From: Bacteroidales bacterium
Lineage (GTDB): Bacteria; Bacteroidota; Bacteroidia; Bacteroidales; UBA932
DNA length: 37,462 nt
Direction of reading: 5' to 3'
Assembly: GCA_016285215.1 (NCBI GenBank)
Contig: JAEEQI010000002.1
Location: 1-37,462, forward strand
Below the pieces are notes generated by a model that did not search any database, was not told the DNA's origin, and saw nothing but the letters and a program-made list of their open reading frames with translations. Shown piece after piece: positions 1 through 7,204 of this stretch; the first letter of the stretch is position 1, and each line of letters begins with the position of its first letter. Both the position numbers and the translations under genes were made by a program.

Positions 1-473
1 TCGTGATGCCCGGCCTGAACGGCTTCGTGCTGCGCAACATAGACGTCATCCCCCTCATCAACGAGCCTTCCTACATGAACGGCGCCTTCCGAACGCTTAT
101 GCAGAAGCATTTGGATGCGGGCCGATTCATCCTTATCTACCCCGAGCAGGAGATGTGGTTCAACTACCGCAAACCCCGCCCCCAGAAGCGCGGGGCCTTC
201 CTTTTCGCGGCCGAATACAACGTTCCCGTGGTGCCTGCCTTCGTGGAACTGCAAGACCTGGAAAAGGAGGTCGCCCCCGGCTTTCGCGACGTCCGGACGG
301 TCCTGCATGTGTTGCCGCCCATCTTCCCCGATCCGTCCTTATCGGCCCGCGAAAACAGCTTCGCCATGTGCAAGGCCGACTATGCCGCCAAGGTGGCCTG
401 CTTCGAGGAGTGCTATCATCGTCCCTTAACTTACGAATTTACGCCCTGGGACATAGCAGGGTGGACACCTTAA
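1..473 (+). CDS. PlsC-like lysophospholipid acyltransferase, C-terminal part (5' end outside window)
   Basis: The reading frame is open to the left window edge, so the start codon lies outside; the internal GTG at position 3 is not a credible start. About 156 residues are visible. The stretch ILIYPEQEMWFNYRKPRP followed by KRGAFLFAAEYNVPVVP looks like block III and block IV of the PlsC/1-acyl-glycerol-3-phosphate acyltransferase fold, where the acyl acceptor phosphate is bound and a proline-rich strand follows. The usual PEGTRS is replaced by PEQEMW, a variant I recall from a PlsC-like subfamily of unclear substrate. The catalytic HxxxxD block would be upstream and cannot be seen. Such enzymes transfer acyl chains at the inner membrane. 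The family is fairly sure; the substrate is unknown. Confidence 0.7.
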   Translation, partial: VMPGLNGFVLRNIDVIPLINEPSYMNGAFRTLMQKHLDAGRFILIYPEQEMWFNYRKPRPQKRGAFLFAAEYNVPVVPAFVELQDLEKEVAPGFRDVRTVLHVLPPIFPDPSLSARENSFAMCKADYAAKVACFEECYHRPLTYEFTPWDIAGWTP

Positions 474-476
474 CTT

Positions 477-511
477 TTTTTCGTGATTCTGCCGAAAAAT
501 CCTTATATTTG
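477..511 (+). promoter_or_regulatory. Probable ppdK promoter (Bacteroidetes type)
   Basis: TATATTTG at 504-511 matches the TAnnTTTG -7 consensus of the Bacteroidetes primary sigma factor exactly. A T-rich stretch around 477-484 sits at the -33 distance but is not a clean TTTG. This predicts a start site near 517 and a leader of about 36 AT-rich bases before the ppdK ATG at 553, with no Shine-Dalgarno sequence, as is usual in this phylum. Confidence 0.6.
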
Positions 512-552
512 TACGTTTATAACCGAAAAATCTTAAATAATCTTATAAACTT

Positions 553-3279
553 ATGGCAGACAAAAAGAAAAGAGTTTATCGCTTTGGTGGCAAGCACGCC
601 GAAGGCGATGGCAAGATGAGAGAACTCCTGGGCGGTAAGGGTGCCAACCTGGCCGAAATGAACCTCCTCGGCATGCCCGTTCCCGCTGGCTTCACCATCA
701 CCACCGAGTGCTGCACCGAGTACTACCGTCTGGGTGGCGGCTATACTCCCGAGCTCAAGGCCGAGGTGGCCAGTGCCCTGGAAGCGACCGAAAAGATCAT
801 GGGTAAGAAATTTGGTGACCCCAATGATCCGCTCCTGGTGAGCTGCCGCTCCGGCGCCCGCAGCTCCATGCCCGGTATGATGGATACCATCCTCAATATC
901 GGCCTTTGCTCCGCTACCATCCCTGGTTTGATCAAGAAGACCGGCAATCCCCGTTTCGTATATGACGCTTATCGTCGTCTCATCATGATGTATTCCGACG
1001 TGGTGATGGAGAAGGCCGAGGGCATCGAGCCCGCCGACGGCATGGGTATCCGCCAGCAGCTGGACCGCATGATGGAAGACGTGAAGAAGGCCAACGGTTA
1101 CAAGAGCGACACCGAGCTCACCGCCGATCAGCTTAAGGATCTGGCCGAAGCTTTCAAGGTACGCATCAAGGAAGTCCTGGGTGTAGAATTCCCGGACGAC
1201 GCCAAGGCCCAGCTTTGGGGTTCCATCGGCGGTGTGTTCAAGAGCTGGAACGGCAAGCGCGCTATCCGCTACCGTCAGATTGAGCACATTCCGGACGATT
1301 GGGGTACCGCTGTGAACGTACAGTCCATGGTGTTCGGTAACATGGGTGACACCTCCGCTACCGGTGTGGCTTTCTCCCGTAACCCCGCCAACGGTGACAA
1401 CAAGTTCTATGGTGAGTGGCTCATCAACGCCCAGGGTGAAGATGTGGTGGCCGGTATCCGTACCCCCAACCCCCTGAACGAAGCTACCAAGAGCGAAAAG
1501 AATAAGAACCTCGCATCCCTCGAAAAGGCTATGCCCGAGGTTTACAAAGAACTGGACGACATCCGCAAACACCTCGAAGAGCACTTCCAGGATATGCAGG
1601 ATATCGAGTTCACCATCCAGGAAGGCAAGCTCTGGATGCTGCAGTGCCGTATTGGCAAGCGCACCGGTCTGGCTGCCCTGCAGATGGCAGTAGATATGGT
1701 TGAGGAAGGCCTCATTGACGAGAAGACCGCTGTGATGCGCGTGGCCCCCGCCCAGCTGGACGAGGTCCTTCACCCCATCCTGGATCCCGCTTCCGAGAAG
1801 AAGGCCCCCATTCTGGCCCAGGGTCTGCCCGCTTCCCCGGGAGGTGCCGTAGGTCAGATTGTCTTCACCTCCGAAGACGCCATCGAGTATATGAAGGCCG
1901 GCAAGAAGTGCATCCTCGTCCGTGAGGAGACTTCCCCCGAAGACATTGACGGTATGCACGCCTCCGTGGGTATCCTCACCGAGCGTGGCGGTATGACCTC
2001 TCACGCCGCCCTGGTGGCCCGTGGTTGGGGTAAGTGCTGCATCGTAGGCTGCGACGCCCTCAAGATCAACTTCAAGGACAAGACCGTTACCTTCGCCGGA
2101 GTGGACAAGAAACTCAAGGAAGGTGACTGGCTGTCCCTGAACGGTGCCAAGGGTCTGGTTTACGAAGGTGCCATTGATACCATGGATGCCTCCGAGAACC
2201 CGCTCTTCGCCAAGTTCATGGCCATGTGCGACAAGTTCCGCAAGCTGGGTGTCCGCACCAATGCCGATACGCCGGAAGATGCCGCCCGCGCCCTTAAGTT
2301 CGGTGCCCAGGGTATCGGCCTGTTCCGTATCGAGCACATGTTCTATGGCCGCAACAGCGAGCAGCCGCTGTCCAAGCTCCGCAAGATGATCCTCTGCGAC
2401 ACCGACGAGGAGCGTAAGGCCGCCCTGTTGGAACTGGAGCCCTTCATGAAGGCCGCCGTCAAGGAAACCCTCCGCGTGATGGACGGCAAGCCGGTTGTGT
2501 TCCGTCTGCTGGATCCGCCGCTGCACGAGTTCGTTCCTCAGGGTGAGGAAAAGAAGAAGGAACTGGCCAAGGATCTGGGCATTTCCGTGAAGGAAGTGGA
2601 GAAGCGTGGCGAGAACCTCCACGAGGTGAACCCGATGATGGGTCACCGTGGTGTCCGTCTGCACGTGAGCTTCCCGCTCATCGCCGAGACCCAGTACCGC
2701 GCCATCTTCACCGCCACCGCCGAACTCCAGAAGGAAGGCCTGCACCCGCACCCGGAGATCATGATCCCTGTGACCATCAGCGCCCGCGAGCTCAGCTTCC
2801 AGAAGGTCATTTGCGACCGCATCAAGGCCGAGGTTGAGGCCCACCATGCCCAGCTCATCGACTACCAGTTTGGTACTATGATCGAGATCCCTCGTGCTGC
2901 CCTTACCGCAGACCGTATGGCCCGCGCTGCCGAATTCTTCAGCTTCGGTACCAACGACCTCACCCAGATGACCTTCGGCTTCAGCCGTGACGATATCGGT
3001 ACCTTCATGGGTGACTACCTGGGTAACAAGATTCTCGATTCCGATCCGTTCCAGACCATCGACGTCAAGGCCGTTGGCCAGCTGGTCAAGATGGGTGTGG
3101 ACCGTGGCCGCAGCTGCCGCAAGGACCTCCAGTGCGGTATTTGCGGTGAGCACGGTGGTGATCCCAAGTCCATCGAGTTCTTCAACACCATCGGTATCGA
3201 CTATGTGTCCTGCAGCCCGTTCCGCGTGCCCATCGCCCGCCTCGCCGCTGCCCAGGCCCAGATTAGCCAGAGCAAGTAA
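553..3279 (+). CDS. ppdK: Pyruvate, phosphate dikinase
   Basis: Cytoplasmic enzyme that interconverts pyruvate, ATP and phosphate with phosphoenolpyruvate, AMP and pyrophosphate. In anaerobic Bacteroidales it links glycolysis and gluconeogenesis. The 908 residues cover the whole family architecture: an N-terminal ATP-binding half (KGANLAEM and SGARSSMPGMMDTILNIGL near the start), the swivelling phosphohistidine domain with TERGGMTSHAALVARG (phosphorylated His at residue 484), and a C-terminal PEP/pyruvate TIM barrel ending in CGICGEHGGDP and SCSPFRVPIARLAAAQA; the likely catalytic Cys is residue 864. Length is close to the usual 870-910. The ATG at 553 follows a good promoter and begins the conserved N terminus. 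It is monocistronic between its own promoter and a hairpin terminator. Nothing essential is missing. Confidence 0.98.
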   Translation: MADKKKRVYRFGGKHAEGDGKMRELLGGKGANLAEMNLLGMPVPAGFTITTECCTEYYRLGGGYTPELKAEVASALEATEKIMGKKFGDPNDPLLVSCRSGARSSMPGMMDTILNIGLCSATIPGLIKKTGNPRFVYDAYRRLIMMYSDVVMEKAEGIEPADGMGIRQQLDRMMEDVKKANGYKSDTELTADQLKDLAEAFKVRIKEVLGVEFPDDAKAQLWGSIGGVFKSWNGKRAIRYRQIEHIPDDWGTAVNVQSMVFGNMGDTSATGVAFSRNPANGDNKFYGEWLINAQGEDVVAGIRTPNPLNEATKSEKNKNLASLEKAMPEVYKELDDIRKHLEEHFQDMQDIEFTIQEGKLWMLQCRIGKRTGLAALQMAVDMVEEGLIDEKTAVMRVAPAQLDEVLHPILDPASEKKAPILAQGLPASPGGAVGQIVFTSEDAIEYMKAGKKCILVREETSPEDIDGMHASVGILTERGGMTSHAALVARGWGKCCIVGCDALKINFKDKTVTFAGVDKKLKEGDWLSLNGAKGLVYEGAIDTMDASENPLFAKFMAMCDKFRKLGVRTNADTPEDAARALKFGAQGIGLFRIEHMFYGRNSEQPLSKLRKMILCDTDEERKAALLELEPFMKAAVKETLRVMDGKPVVFRLLDPPLHEFVPQGEEKKKELAKDLGISVKEVEKRGENLHEVNPMMGHRGVRLHVSFPLIAETQYRAIFTATAELQKEGLHPHPEIMIPVTISARELSFQKVICDRIKAEVEAHHAQLIDYQFGTMIEIPRAALTADRMARAAEFFSFGTNDLTQMTFGFSRDDIGTFMGDYLGNKILDSDPFQTIDVKAVGQLVKMGVDRGRSCRKDLQCGICGEHGGDPKSIEFFNTIGIDYVSCSPFRVPIARLAAAQAQISQSK

Positions 3280-3296
3280 GTTCTGGTAATACCACT

Positions 3297-3328
3297 AAAA
3301 AAGCTCCGAGCAATCGGAGCTTTTTTTT
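3297..3328. terminator. Bidirectional rho-independent terminator between ppdK and phoH
   Basis: A run of A, then AAGCTCCGA, loop GCAA, TCGGAGCTT and a run of T. The hairpin has a U-tract in either direction, so it can stop ppdK transcripts on the plus strand and phoH transcripts on the minus strand. The phoH stop codon (3329-3327) lies inside the T-run. Confidence 0.9.
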
Positions 3329-4649
3329 ATAGTAGTTTCGCTGCTATTTCCGAGAGTTCGGAACGCTCTCCCTTGCGGAGGAAGACGTGCTCGAAGATGG
3401 CTTGGCCGCGCATCTTCTCTCCCAGGTGGGTGAGACCGTTACTCCACTGGTCCAGGAAGGGCTGGTCAATCTGGTAGATATCTCCCGTAAACACCATCTT
3501 GGTGCCTTCACCGGCACGGGTGATGATGGTCTTTACCTCGTGCGGGGTGAGGTTCTGGGCCTCGTCCACAATGAAGTAGACCTTACCCAGGGAGCGGCCG
3601 CGGATGTATGCCAGGGGAGAGATGAGAAGTTTCTCTTCCCGGACCATAGCGTCCAGCTTCTGGGCCTGCTTGCTGCCGGGTTTGTAACAGTGCTTGATGA
3701 CCTCCAGATTATCCATAAGGGGCTGGATGTACGGACTCATCTTGGTCTTCTGGTCTCCGGGGAGGTAACCGATATCCTGGCCGCCCAGCACCACGGTGGG
3801 GCGGGAGAGAATGATCTGGTCGTAGTCGTTGGCCTGCTCCAGGGCGGCGGCCAGGGCAATGAGGGTCTTACCCGTACCGGCGCCGCCGGTAATGGATACC
3901 AGAGGAATCTTGGGGTTGAGGCAGGCGTCCATAGCAAACTTCTGCTCGTCGTTGCGGGGACGGATGCCGGCGGCGGCCTGCGTGCGCACCAGGGCTATGA
4001 CGTCGCGGGAGGCGTCGTATCGGCCGCAGACCGTATCTTCTCCAAAGACAAACTTGTACAGCTGGTTGGGAATGGGCTGCTTTTCCTGAATCTCACGCCA
4101 GTCCATACAGTTGTCCTGCCCGTAGGCCAGGCGCTGCGTGGCATCGGAGGAGGCTTCCACGGTAATGACTTCCTGCTCCAGGCTCATCATCACTTCGTCG
4201 TCCACGCGGTCTCTCAGGTAGTCCTGGGCCTCCATACCCACGGCCTTGGCCTTGAGGCGGAGGTTGATGTCCTTGGTGACCAGAGCTACAAAACGGTCCG
4301 GATTGTGGTCCCGGATCCACATAGCGGTGGAAAGGATGCGGTGGTCCTGGGTGTCGTCCCGGAACAGGTCCTTATACTTCTGCGGGAAGGGATGATTGGG
4401 TTCCAGCTTGATGTATCCCAGCCGCTTGCCCAGCGAATACCCCCGGGGGGCGGGCTTGCGGTCCATCAGCTTGTTCATCTCTCTCATAAATGCGCGGGCG
4501 TTGAAGGAAAGGGCGTCGTTGCCCTTTTTGAACTTGTCCAGTTCCTCCACCACGGCAATGGGAATCACAATGTCGTTGTCCTGGAATTGTTTCACGGCGG
4601 TATAGTCGTGCAGGACAATGTTGGTGTCTAATACAAAAATCTTGGCCAT
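3327..4649 (-). CDS. phoH: PIN domain-PhoH family ATPase/RNA-processing protein
   Basis: 440 residues. The N terminus (KIFVLDTNIVLHDYTAV) is a PIN nuclease domain of about 130 residues with its acidic DTN motif. The C-terminal half is a PhoH P-loop ATPase: GGAGTGKT at residues 255-262 (Lys261), then VYFIVDEAQNLTPHEV as Walker B, and MVFTGDIYQID. This PIN-PhoH fusion is widespread in bacteria and is thought to act on RNA; its substrate is not established. The start ATG overlaps the TAA of the upstream purL-like gene by one base (TAATG), so translation is probably coupled and both genes share the promoter at 5785-5778. The gene ends in the bidirectional terminator shared with ppdK. The family call is very sure; the cellular role is only general. 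Confidence 0.93.
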   Translation of the reverse strand: MAKIFVLDTNIVLHDYTAVKQFQDNDIVIPIAVVEELDKFKKGNDALSFNARAFMREMNKLMDRKPAPRGYSLGKRLGYIKLEPNHPFPQKYKDLFRDDTQDHRILSTAMWIRDHNPDRFVALVTKDINLRLKAKAVGMEAQDYLRDRVDDEVMMSLEQEVITVEASSDATQRLAYGQDNCMDWREIQEKQPIPNQLYKFVFGEDTVCGRYDASRDVIALVRTQAAAGIRPRNDEQKFAMDACLNPKIPLVSITGGAGTGKTLIALAAALEQANDYDQIILSRPTVVLGGQDIGYLPGDQKTKMSPYIQPLMDNLEVIKHCYKPGSKQAQKLDAMVREEKLLISPLAYIRGRSLGKVYFIVDEAQNLTPHEVKTIITRAGEGTKMVFTGDIYQIDQPFLDQWSNGLTHLGEKMRGQAIFEHVFLRKGERSELSEIAAKLL

Positions 4650-5773
4650 TAGTCTTCTCCTTCTAAAGTGTTAAGAAGAGATTCAAGTATCTGTGGTATT
4701 TCTATGCGGTTGGTCAGTTTGACTTCCGGATGACCCGGGGTAGGATGGCCGATGGGGAAGTACACCACATCCTGGAGGATGAACTCGGCATCCACATAAT
4801 CGTAGTCAATATCGGCAATCTGGATGAGCACGCCCGGAACCTCGGAGAAGAGGATGCGGACGGGCAGGTTTTCCCCATAGGATTTGGCTATCTCCCGGAT
4901 GGAAACGTCGGCTCCCGTACCGGCCGAAGCCATAGCGCGGAGGGCCGTCAGGAGACCTCCGTCGCCCACCGTGGCGCCGGCTTTGACAATGCCGTCCTCC
5001 ACCAGTTCGCGCAGCACTTCGTAGCAGTCCATAAAATAGTCTGCGTCTGCAACATCGGCCGGTGTGGAGGGGTTGGCACCTACGGCCTGTGCCAGGGTAG
5101 AACCGCCCAGGCGGAAGTCGCAGGGGTCAAAGGGAATATAGATAATCCAGTCCGAAGCTTCCGGTTGGAAAGAGGCCGAAGCCTTTCTGCGCCGGCTCAG
5201 ACGGGGATTGGCGGTACGGTAAGGGGTGTCGCGGAAGAGGTCTTCCTCTTCCTGCTCGGCCTCGTCTTCCTCCAGCACGGTACCGGCCTTGAAGGAAACG
5301 GCAGGAGCACCGGCGGTGAGGCTGTACTTCTCCAGCTTGACGCCCAGGGCATCTACATAGTTGCAGGCGGCTTCTACCGACTCATAAAAGGCGGCGGCGT
5401 GACCTATGGACTTCTGGTTCCACTTCCAGTCGGCCTTCAACGTGAGGTCTCCCAGGCGGAAGTGTCCGTTCATCCATACTACGTCCAGCAGGGCCTGGGC
5501 CACCTTGGAGGCGGTGTACGGACCGGCAAAGGGGAGGGGCAGGCTGCGGGAGCGCCGGAGCTCTTCCACGGCCACCGCGTACTCCTCAATGGCACTTTCT
5601 TCAAACGAGAAAGAGTCCGGAGCGGGATCCAGGTGTTCATCGGCCAGGGTTTCGGGGTCTCCATCCGGCTCCAGCGGAGGCTGGGCCGTGCATTCCCGGA
5701 GCATACGGGCGGGGGAAAGCGGCATAGGGACACCGTCCAGAATGTAGCTGCTGTAGAGTAAGTCTGCTGCCAT
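4649..5773 (-). CDS. Degenerate stand-alone PurL (FGAM synthase)-like protein
   Basis: 374 residues resembling the second synthase half of large PurL. ASKVAQALLDVV with TLKADWKW (residues 88-118) corresponds to the EALTN...LSANWM region; AAFYESVEAACNYVDALG (126-143) to the following helix; RLGGSTLAQAVG (221-232) to LGxTALAQVY; VGDGGLLTALRAMASAG (269-285) to SDGGLLVTLAEMAFAG; LFSEVPGVLIQI (308-319) to the ALFNEELGAVIQV segment. The key loop VGKDSMSM has become LEKYSLTAG and the Ser of SDGGL is Gly, while the first synthase half and the Cys-containing glutaminase domain are absent, so FGAM synthase activity is unlikely. An acidic then basic insert lies at 167-200. The gene is co-transcribed and overlapping with phoH. 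It may be a scaffold, a ligand sensor or a conserved relic; homology is inferred by eye. Confidence 0.75.
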   Translation of the reverse strand: MAADLLYSSYILDGVPMPLSPARMLRECTAQPPLEPDGDPETLADEHLDPAPDSFSFEESAIEEYAVAVEELRRSRSLPLPFAGPYTASKVAQALLDVVWMNGHFRLGDLTLKADWKWNQKSIGHAAAFYESVEAACNYVDALGVKLEKYSLTAGAPAVSFKAGTVLEEDEAEQEEEDLFRDTPYRTANPRLSRRRKASASFQPEASDWIIYIPFDPCDFRLGGSTLAQAVGANPSTPADVADADYFMDCYEVLRELVEDGIVKAGATVGDGGLLTALRAMASAGTGADVSIREIAKSYGENLPVRILFSEVPGVLIQIADIDYDYVDAEFILQDVVYFPIGHPTPGHPEVKLTNRIEIPQILESLLNTLEGED

Positions 5774-5777
5774 ACCC

Positions 5778-5785
5778 CAAATATA
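5778..5785 (-). promoter_or_regulatory. -7 box of purL-like/phoH operon, leaderless arrangement
   Basis: On the minus strand TATATTTG (5785-5778) is followed by four bases and the ATG at 5773. This is a perfect TAnnTTTG -7 box. The predicted transcription start falls at or within a few bases of the start codon, so the mRNA would have little or no leader. No clear -33 TTTG was seen. Confidence 0.65.
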
Positions 5786-5808
5786 AGCATTTTTCCATTA
5801 ATATTGGT

Positions 5809-5816
5809 TATCTTTG
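5809..5816 (+). promoter_or_regulatory. -7 box of folC, leaderless arrangement
   Basis: TATCTTTG at 5809-5816 matches TAnnTTTG exactly and stands four bases before the folC ATG at 5821. It mirrors the opposite promoter of the purL-like gene in the same 47-base intergenic region. No clear -33 TTTG was seen. Confidence 0.65.
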
Positions 5817-5820
5817 TGGT

Positions 5821-7164
5821 ATGGAATTGTCTTACGAAGAACTGTTAGCCCATATTTTCAAGCGTTTTCCTTCCGTGCAGGGAAACGGCTTTACGCCCGG
5901 TGCGTACAAGCCGGGTCTGGAGCATATGCAGCTCTTCGATGAGGTGCTGGGCCATCCGTCCCGTGCCTTCAAGTCCATCCACGTGGCCGGTACCAACGGC
6001 AAGGGTTCGGTTTCCAATCTGCTGGCTTCGGCCCTTACCTCCTGTGGCTACAAAGTGGGTCTGTTTACCTCGCCGCACCTTATAGATTTCCGCGAGCGCG
6101 CGCGTATAGGCGGGGAAATGATTCCCCAGGAGTACGTGTACGACTTCCTGAGAACGTGGCTGCCCTGGATCCAGAACCACGACCTTTCCTTCTTTGAAAT
6201 TACTACCGGCCTGGCTTTCAAGTGGTTCGCAGACCAGAAGGTAGATGCCGCCGTCATAGAGGTGGGCCTGGGCGGACGCCTGGACTCCACCAACATCCTG
6301 GAAAAGCCGGAACTTTGCATCATTACCTCCATCGGCCTGGATCATATGGCCCTGTTGGGGAATACCGTTCCGGAAATTGCGGCCGAAAAAGCCGGCATCT
6401 TCAAGCCCGGCGTTCCCGCCCTCATAGGGGACAAGGACCCCCAGACCACGCCCGTGTTTGAGGAGAAGGCGTATATGCTTTGTCCGCTGCATTTTGCCGC
6501 CGACGAGCGTCCCAGCCTCTGGAGCCGCAGCCCGCAGATTCTCTCTGAGATGGATTTGCAGGCCGAGGTTCAAGCCGCCAACGTGCGCACCGTGCTGGTG
6601 GCGGTGGATCTGCTTAAAGAGTCTTTCGAGCGCCTGCAGGATGCCGACGCCGTAGCCGACGGCCTCATCCACACCGCCCGCAATATGGACTTCCGGGGCC
6701 GGTGGGAGCGGCTTTCGGACCAGCCTTATGTGCTGGCTGATATTGGCCACAACGCCCACGCCCTGAGTCACAACTTTGCCCAGCTGGAGCGTTATGTAAG
6801 CGAGGGCCGTTTCTCTTCGCTCATCATTGTGTACGGCATTATGGCCGATAAGGACCTGGACGCCATCCTGCCCCTGATGCCGGTGGATGCCACCTATATC
6901 TTTGCCTCTCCGGCTTCGGCCCGGTCCCTGCCTGCCAGCGAGCTCCTGCGCCGCTTCAACGAGTACCGCCGGAAGGAAGGCCTTCCCTGCCGCTCTTTCT
7001 TCTCCGGCAGCGTGCGCGAGGCCGTACAGATGGCCACCCAGCTGGCCCAGAACCTCTCTACGCAGCTCAGCCGGAGTGCTTCGGCCCAGCAGCCCGCCCC
7101 GCCGCTCATCTACATTGGCGGAAGTGCCTTTGTGGTGGCAGAGGCCTTACCGCTCTTCAAATAG
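5821..7164 (+). CDS. folC: Bifunctional dihydrofolate/folylpolyglutamate synthase
   Basis: 447 residues, usual length for FolC of the Mur ligase superfamily. It adds glutamate to dihydropteroate and to folates in the cytoplasm using ATP. Visible motifs are the P-loop HVAGTNGKGSVSN (Lys at residue 61), the pterin/folate-binding FTSPHLIDFRERARIGGEMI just after it, FFEITTGLAFKWFA and VDAAVIEVGLGGRLDSTN with the central-domain Mg/ATP residues, and LADIGHNAHAL in the C-terminal glutamate ligase domain. The ATG at 5821 gives the complete N terminus and lies four bases after a -7 box. The next gene, a macroglobulin, starts 40 bases downstream on the same strand. No anomalies were seen. Confidence 0.97.
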   Translation: MELSYEELLAHIFKRFPSVQGNGFTPGAYKPGLEHMQLFDEVLGHPSRAFKSIHVAGTNGKGSVSNLLASALTSCGYKVGLFTSPHLIDFRERARIGGEMIPQEYVYDFLRTWLPWIQNHDLSFFEITTGLAFKWFADQKVDAAVIEVGLGGRLDSTNILEKPELCIITSIGLDHMALLGNTVPEIAAEKAGIFKPGVPALIGDKDPQTTPVFEEKAYMLCPLHFAADERPSLWSRSPQILSEMDLQAEVQAANVRTVLVAVDLLKESFERLQDADAVADGLIHTARNMDFRGRWERLSDQPYVLADIGHNAHALSHNFAQLERYVSEGRFSSLIIVYGIMADKDLDAILPLMPVDATYIFASPASARSLPASELLRRFNEYRRKEGLPCRSFFSGSVREAVQMATQLAQNLSTQLSRSASAQQPAPPLIYIGGSAFVVAEALPLFK

Positions 7165-7180
7165 CACGAAAGTTGTTTTT

Positions 7181-7200
7181 ATCCATTTTAAATGGATTTG
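7181..7200 (+). promoter_or_regulatory. Palindrome and weak -7-like box before the alpha-2-macroglobulin gene
   Basis: ATCCATTTTAAATGGAT (7181-7197) is a perfect 8-base inverted repeat around one central base. It runs into TGGATTTG (7193-7200), which resembles a -7 box with one consensus base changed and lies four bases before the ATG at 7205, the same geometry as the folC promoter. The palindrome could be an operator. It has no T-run directly after the hairpin, so it is a poor terminator for folC. Confidence 0.35.
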
Positions 7201-7204
7201 AAAT

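Noticed and set aside
517..3153. 878-residue open frame antisense to ppdK
   Set aside because: Shadow frame produced by strong codon bias in ppdK; the product is low-complexity (rich in G, H, L, V) with no recognisable domain, and the sense gene is certain.
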